From contig JAHEXO010000048.1 of assembly GCA_023252065.1 (NCBI GenBank), forward strand, positions 1-9,438: a stretch of DNA of 9,438 bases, read 5' to 3'. The translations under genes and the position numbers were made by a program. The first letter of the stretch is position 1. Every line of letters begins with the position of its first letter. Positions 6,476 through 9,438 of the stretch are shown here, in pieces. This DNA is from Nocardioides sp. (lineage in GTDB: Bacteria > Actinomycetota > Actinomycetes > Propionibacteriales > Nocardioidaceae). Below the pieces are notes generated by a model. It was not told where the DNA came from, did no database searches, and worked only from the letters and a program-made list of their open reading frames with translations.

Positions 6476-6934
6476 TCAGTCGTCGCGGTGGTAGCGAGGG
6501 TCGACGTCCTCGGGGTCGACGCCGAGCAGCTCGGCGACCTGCTCGACCACCACGGTGAGCACCATCGCCTCGAGATCGGCGCGCGACTCGCAGCGGTGCT
6601 CGATCGGGCGGCGGAAGACGACCAGGCGCGACGGCTCGCCGCCCTTGCCCCGCACCAGCGACGCCAGCGGCACGGTCTCGAGCGCCCAGTCGTCGGGCAG
6701 CTGCGGCGTGTCCTCGACGGCGTACTCCACGAGACCGAGGCGGTCCTGCCACCGGGTGTCGATGTCGCGGACCGTGTCGAGCACGAGCTCGTCGAACCGC
6801 TCGCCCCGCGTCGGGAGCTCGGGCCGCCCGGGCAGGGACGGGGTGATCGCCGGCCCTCGCATGCCGCGTCCGCGACGGTCGCGGACGCGTCGTCGCGGTC
6901 CGGGTCGCGCACCCGACGGCGCCACGGAAGTCAC
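6476..6934 (-). CDS. Zincin-like (metallopeptidase-family) protein lacking the HExxH motif
   Basis: Orthologue, by context and sequence style, of the Rv3259-type proteins usually annotated as metallopeptidase family (Zincin_1). The 152-residue product has a very basic N-terminus (RRRVRDRRGRG, 14-24), the segment MRGPAITPSLPGRPELPTRG, a middle strand SRLVVFRRPIEHR, and near the end VVVEQVAELLGVDP (128-141). In active zincins the corresponding helix carries HExxH. Here the aligned residues read EQVAE (131-135), and no HExxH occurs anywhere, so zinc protease activity is improbable. I chose GTG 6934 because TACGCT lies 8 nt upstream as a leaderless -10 and the basic N-terminus is then retained. 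ATG 6862 (128 residues) and an upstream ATG at 6967 are alternatives. The gene converges on DUF5719 with a 5-bp gap and diverges from DUF3499. The cellular role is unknown. Confidence 0.8.
   Translation of the reverse strand: MTSVAPSGARPGPRRRVRDRRGRGMRGPAITPSLPGRPELPTRGERFDELVLDTVRDIDTRWQDRLGLVEYAVEDTPQLPDDWALETVPLASLVRGKGGEPSRLVVFRRPIEHRCESRADLEAMVLTVVVEQVAELLGVDPEDVDPRYHRDD
6865..6889. repeat. 25-bp perfect palindrome in the 5' end of the zincin-like gene
   Basis: CGCGTCCGCGAC (6865-6876) and GTCGCGGACGCG (6878-6889) are exact reverse complements around a single base at 6877. On the minus strand it encodes part of the Arg-rich N-terminus and ends 3 bp before the internal ATG 6862. As RNA it would give about a 10-bp stem with a 5-nt loop. 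A weaker stem CGGGT/ACCCG lies nearby at 6901-6915. Confidence 0.9.
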
Positions 6935-6942
6935 AGCTGCTG

Positions 6943-6948
6943 AGCGTA
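6943..6948 (-). promoter_or_regulatory. Leaderless-type -10 element for the zincin-like gene
   Basis: On the minus strand TACGCT is followed by 8 nt and then GTG 6934. The spacing places the transcription start at or next to the start codon, and no Shine-Dalgarno is present. It is back to back with the DUF3499 promoter, so the two -35 regions overlap in about 20 bp. No clear -35 hexamer is seen for either. Confidence 0.5.
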
Positions 6949-6989
6949 GACGACCCGCGAGCCTCATCGGGTGCTGCCCGCTCCGGCGG

Positions 6990-6995
6990 TACCGT
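6990..6995 (+). promoter_or_regulatory. Leaderless-type -10 element for the DUF3499 gene
   Basis: TACCGT is followed by 7 nt and GTG 7003, with no Shine-Dalgarno sequence. This fits a leaderless message starting at the GTG. The element faces away from the zincin-like gene's -10 at 6943-6948. Confidence 0.5.
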
Positions 6996-7002
6996 CGGCG
7001 CC

Positions 7003-7374
7003 GTGAGTCCGGTCCGGCGCTGTTCGCGCACCGCCTGTGGGCGTCCAGCGGTCACCACGCTGACCTATGTCTACGCCGACCAGACGGCCGTCGTGGGCCC
7101 GCTCGCCACCTATGCCGAGCCCCATTCCTACGACCTGTGCGACGTGCACGGCGAGCGGCTCTCGGCCCCGCGCGGCTGGGAGGTGCTGCGGCTCGCACCC
7201 GACCCCAGCACGATCCCGCCGTCCCAGGACGACCTGCTCGCACTGGCCGACGCAGTCCGTGAGGCCGGCCGGCCCAGTGTCACCGCGACCCGGTCGCCGG
7301 GTGAGCCCCTGCACGACGGCGCCGGTCGTGAGACCGCCCGCCGCGGCCACCTGCGGGTGCTGACCTCCGACTGA
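7003..7374 (+). CDS. DUF3499-family protein, putative small zinc-binding protein
   Basis: A 123-residue cytoplasmic protein of unknown function, conserved next to manB in Actinobacteria (Rv3258c type). The N-terminal half is the conserved part: RRCSRTACGRPAV (5-17), LTYVYADQTAVVGPLATYAE (20-39), and YDLCDVHGERLSAPRGWEVL (43-62). C7, C12, C46 and H49 are placed as in a zinc ribbon (C-x4-C ... C-x2-H), so a bound zinc is likely. The C-terminal half is hydrophilic and looks less conserved, with no membrane segment. GTG 7003 is the first start in the frame; it lies 7 nt behind a -10-like TACCGT and gives the conserved cysteine motif at residue 7. It sits 43 bp ahead of manB on the same strand, although manB seems to have its own promoter. 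A nucleic-acid or protein-binding role is conceivable, but nothing shows it. Confidence 0.87.
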   Translation: MSPVRRCSRTACGRPAVTTLTYVYADQTAVVGPLATYAEPHSYDLCDVHGERLSAPRGWEVLRLAPDPSTIPPSQDDLLALADAVREAGRPSVTATRSPGEPLHDGAGRETARRGHLRVLTSD

Positions 7375-7405
7375 CGCCCGCGGGACCAGCGGCGAGGCGG
7401 GTCGT

Positions 7406-7411
7406 TAGGCT
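7406..7411 (+). promoter_or_regulatory. Leaderless-type -10 element for manB
   Basis: TAGGCT is followed by 6 nt and GTG 7418. This is the commonest form of leaderless actinobacterial promoter, with transcription starting at the initiating G. No Shine-Dalgarno is placed usefully: GAGGCGGG lies about 18 nt away. Read-through from DUF3499 across the 43-bp gap is also possible. Confidence 0.6.
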
Positions 7412-7417
7412 CGCGTC

Positions 7418-8800
7418 GTGGCTACGACCGATCCCGCCAATGCGCACGCCGTCTTCAAGGCGTACGACGTGCGGGGCACGGTCCCCGACCAGCTCGACGG
7501 GGCCCTCGCGCGGCGTACCGGCTCGGCCTTCGTGCCGGTGACCGGTGCGAGCACGGTCGTCGTCGGCTACGACATGCGCCCCAGTTCGCCCGGGCTGGCT
7601 GCCGCCTTCGCGGAAGGAGCCGCGGCTGCCGGCGCCGACGTCGTCGTGATCGGTCTGGCCTCGACCGACCAGCTCTACTTAGCCTCCGGGCGGCTCGGGG
7701 TGCCGGGCGCGATGTTCACCGCGAGCCACAACCCGGCGCAGTACAACGGGATCAAGATGTGCCGCGCGGGCGCGCAGCCGGTCGGTGCCGAGACCGGGTT
7801 ACACGAGATCCGCGACGCGGTGAGCGACCCCGAGCCGCCGCCCGTGGCCGACCCGGGGGAGATCTCCGAACGCGACGTGCTCGACGACTACGCCGCCCAC
7901 CTGCTGTCGCTCGCCCCGGTCGCCGGCCGTCGGCTCAAGGTGGTCGTCGACGCGGGCAACGGCATGGCCGGCCTGACCGCTCCGGCGGTGTTCGACCGGA
8001 TCGGCTGCACCCACGACGGTGGCGTCGAGCTGGTGCCGATGTACTTCGAGCTCGACGGCACGTTCCCCCACCACGAGGCCAACCCGATCGAGCCGGCCAA
8101 CCTCGTCGACCTCCAGCAGCGGGTCGTCGCCGAGCGCGCCGACCTCGGCCTCGCCTTCGACGGCGACGCCGACCGGTGCTTCGTCGTCGACGAGCAGGGA
8201 CGCGCGGTGTCGCCCTCGACGCTGACCGCCCTGATCGCCGCGCGCGAGCTGGCCAAGGAGCCCGGCGCCTCGGTGATCCACAACCTGATCACCAGCCGCT
8301 ACGTGCCCGAGCTGGTGCGCGAGCTCGGTGGCACGCCGGTCCGCACCCGCGTCGGACACTCCTACATCAAGGCGACCATGGCCGAGACCGACGCGGTGTT
8401 CGGTGGCGAGCACAGCGGCCACTTCTACTTCCGCGACTTCTGGCGCGCCGACTCCGGCATGCTCGCCGCCCTGCACACGATGGCGGCGCTGGCCGAGACC
8501 GACCGCCCGGCGTCCGAGCTGTTCGGCGACTACGAGCGCTACGTCCTCAGTGGCGAGGTGAACTCCGAGGTCGCCGACACCGCGGCCGCCCTCGCCGCCG
8601 TCGAGGCGTCGTACGCCGACACCGAGGGAGCCGAGACCGACCACCTCGACGGGCTGACCGTGGCCACCGCCGACTGGTGGTTCAACGTCCGCCCCTCCAA
8701 CACCGAGCCCCTGCTGCGCCTCAACGTCGAAGGCGTCGACGAGGCCACCATGACCCGTGTCCGCGACGACGTCCTCACCCTGATCAGGAGCACCCCGTGA
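7418..8800 (+). CDS. manB: Phosphomannomutase/phosphoglucomutase ManB
   Basis: Interconverts mannose-6-phosphate and mannose-1-phosphate (possibly also the glucose phosphates), supplying GDP-mannose for mannosylated lipids, glycans and glycoproteins. All four signatures of the alpha-D-phosphohexomutase family are present in 460 residues: the phosphoserine loop TASHNP (101-106, active S103), the magnesium loop DGDADR (248-253), the sugar-specificity loop GEHSGH (330-335) and the phosphate-binding loop RPSNTEP (425-431). The N-terminus [14 protein letters not shown] is also typical. The length is normal. GTG 7418 is supported by a leaderless -10 six bases upstream. The stop overlaps the start of the Trm112-like gene (GTGA), so translation is coupled. 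Two leucines, L88 and L128, use TTA; I found no other in-frame TTA in the genes of this window. The symbol pmmA is used for the mycobacterial orthologue. Function is secure; preference between mannose and glucose phosphate is not certain. Confidence 0.96.
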   Translation: MATTDPANAHAVFKAYDVRGTVPDQLDGALARRTGSAFVPVTGASTVVVGYDMRPSSPGLAAAFAEGAAAAGADVVVIGLASTDQLYLASGRLGVPGAMFTASHNPAQYNGIKMCRAGAQPVGAETGLHEIRDAVSDPEPPPVADPGEISERDVLDDYAAHLLSLAPVAGRRLKVVVDAGNGMAGLTAPAVFDRIGCTHDGGVELVPMYFELDGTFPHHEANPIEPANLVDLQQRVVAERADLGLAFDGDADRCFVVDEQGRAVSPSTLTALIAARELAKEPGASVIHNLITSRYVPELVRELGGTPVRTRVGHSYIKATMAETDAVFGGEHSGHFYFRDFWRADSGMLAALHTMAALAETDRPASELFGDYERYVLSGEVNSEVADTAAALAAVEASYADTEGAETDHLDGLTVATADWWFNVRPSNTEPLLRLNVEGVDEATMTRVRDDVLTLIRSTP

Positions 8801-8961
8801 ACCTCGACCCGACCCTGCTGTCGATCATCGTCTGCCCCGACTGCCACGGGAAGCTCGAGCCGGTGGCCGAGGAGCTGGTCTGCCAGTCGTGCGGCCTGAT
8901 CTACCCGGTGCGTGACGACATCCCTGTCCTGCTGGTCGACGAGGCCCGGCGCCCGGCCTGA
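8797..8961 (+). CDS. Trm112-like small zinc-ribbon protein
   Basis: A 54-residue protein of the Trm112/UPF0434 family. Two CxxC knuckles, C13-P-D-C16 and C29-Q-S-C32, should bind one zinc, and [19 protein letters not shown] (33-51) is the usual C-terminal signature. In eukaryotes and archaea Trm112 proteins activate methyltransferases. The role of free-standing bacterial copies is unsettled, and no methyltransferase lies in this window. The GTG start at 8797 overlaps the manB stop, and the SIS gene begins 12 nt after its stop, so it is inside the mannose-phosphate operon. The fixed position beside manB suggests either a link to sugar-phosphate metabolism or simply retained order. The family assignment is sure; the function is not. 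Confidence 0.93.
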   Translation: MNLDPTLLSIIVCPDCHGKLEPVAEELVCQSCGLIYPVRDDIPVLLVDEARRPA

Positions 8962-8973
8962 GCGGCGATCACC

Positions 8974-9438
8974 ATGGCCTCCTGGTTCGACGAGTCCCGC
9001 CTCGACGACGAGCGTGCCCTCGCTCAGGCAGACCCTCGGCTGCGCGCACTGGCCGAGGCCGGCGCCCGCGTACGCCGTGAGGCCGTCGAGGCCGCCCCCG
9101 GCATCGCGGCCGCGGTCGCGACCGCCCGCGACATCGACCAGCCGCGCGCCATCGTCGCGGCCGGCCCCGACTCGCGCCTGCTCCGCGCCGTCCTCGAGCC
9201 GTGGTGCCCGGTACCGTTCGTCGCCTGGCCCGGCCCCGCGCTCCCGGGGTGGGCCGGTGGTCTCGATCTCGTGGTCGTGCTCGCGCCCGACGGCACCGAG
9301 CGCGGCACCGCCGCCGCCGTCGCCGAGGCCGTACGACGCGGGTGCCAGGTCGTGGTCGCCTGCCCGGCCGGCTCGCTCGTCGCCGAGCACGCCGCAGGGC
9401 GATGGTCCACGATCGTCCCGACCGTCACCCGCGACCAG
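8974..9438 (+). CDS. SIS-domain protein, putative phosphomannose isomerase-like (runs off the window)
   Basis: The first 155 residues of a protein open to the last base of the window. It begins ATG at 8974 with MASWFDESRLDDERALAQAD, a form typical of the SIS-domain proteins that lie between the Trm112-like gene and manA in Actinobacteria. Residues about 58-110 show the alternating strands of a SIS sugar-phosphate-binding fold: AIVAAGPDSRLL, then GWAGGLDLVVVLAPDGTE (92-109), then RRGCQVVVACPAGS. Relatives are annotated as glucose/mannose-6-phosphate isomerase-like. If active it would make mannose-6-phosphate from fructose-6-phosphate, the substrate of ManB. Many members may be inactive or regulatory, and the C-terminal catalytic part is outside the window. 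It starts 12 nt after the Trm112-like stop with only a weak GGCGAT as ribosome-binding site, so it probably relies on coupling. Confidence 0.82.
   Translation, partial: MASWFDESRLDDERALAQADPRLRALAEAGARVRREAVEAAPGIAAAVATARDIDQPRAIVAAGPDSRLLRAVLEPWCPVPFVAWPGPALPGWAGGLDLVVVLAPDGTERGTAAAVAEAVRRGCQVVVACPAGSLVAEHAAGRWSTIVPTVTRDQ

Noticed and set aside
1..9438. Mobile element, phage, toxin-antitoxin or defence system
   Set aside because: No transposase, integrase, terminal repeats, tRNA or foreign base composition was seen; every gene belongs to a conserved actinobacterial neighbourhood.

Overview
The window is very GC-rich, with third codon positions that are almost all G or C and many GTG starts. 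It carries a gene neighbourhood typical of Actinobacteria: cofE/cofD (fbiB/fbiA), a divergent whiB, a membrane-anchored family 2 glycosyltransferase, a secreted DUF5719 protein, a zincin-like protein on the opposite strand, a DUF3499 protein, manB, a Trm112-like protein and a SIS-domain protein. I recall the same order around SCO3036-SCO3026 in Streptomyces coelicolor and, without the glycosyltransferase, around Rv3262-Rv3255c in Mycobacterium tuberculosis. Codon style and gene content fit a Nocardioides-like (Propionibacteriales) chromosome, but the genus is a guess. I see no mobile element, phage gene, CRISPR array, rRNA or tRNA. This is ordinary core chromosome, not an accessory island.

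Layout. On the minus strand, cofD (508-1536) runs into cofE (from 511, leaving the window at base 1) through a GTGA overlap; together they make the F420 deazaflavin cofactor. A 317-bp divergent region (1537-1853) holds a candidate promoter for whiB and a long structured leader: a perfect 9-bp hairpin, then six GGGTCGA-type units at 13-18 nt spacing. whiB (1854-2108) is followed by a compact inverted repeat. Next come a 955-residue glycosyltransferase (2182-5049) and an envelope-exposed DUF5719 protein (5046-6470), joined by an ATGA overlap. The zincin-like gene (6476-6934, minus) converges on DUF5719 with a 5-bp gap and diverges from DUF3499 (7003-7374). manB (7418-8800), the Trm112-like gene (8797-8961) and the SIS gene (8974 to the edge) form a tight plus-strand operon for mannose-phosphate metabolism.

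How the parts relate. cofD/cofE supply a redox cofactor. WhiB is an iron-sulphur transcription factor tied to division and sporulation in relatives. manB, with the isomerase-like SIS protein, feeds GDP-mannose and so mannosylated envelope polymers. The glycosyltransferase/DUF5719 pair looks like an envelope glycan module of unknown product that might use such sugars. Several genes (zincin-like, DUF3499, manB, possibly the glycosyltransferase and cofD) have a -10-like hexamer 6-8 nt before the start codon, the arrangement of leaderless actinobacterial mRNAs.

Points most worth following are the whiB leader array, the uncharacterised glycosyltransferase/DUF5719 pair, the loss of the HExxH motif in the zincin-like protein together with a 25-bp palindrome in its 5' coding region, and two TTA codons confined to manB.
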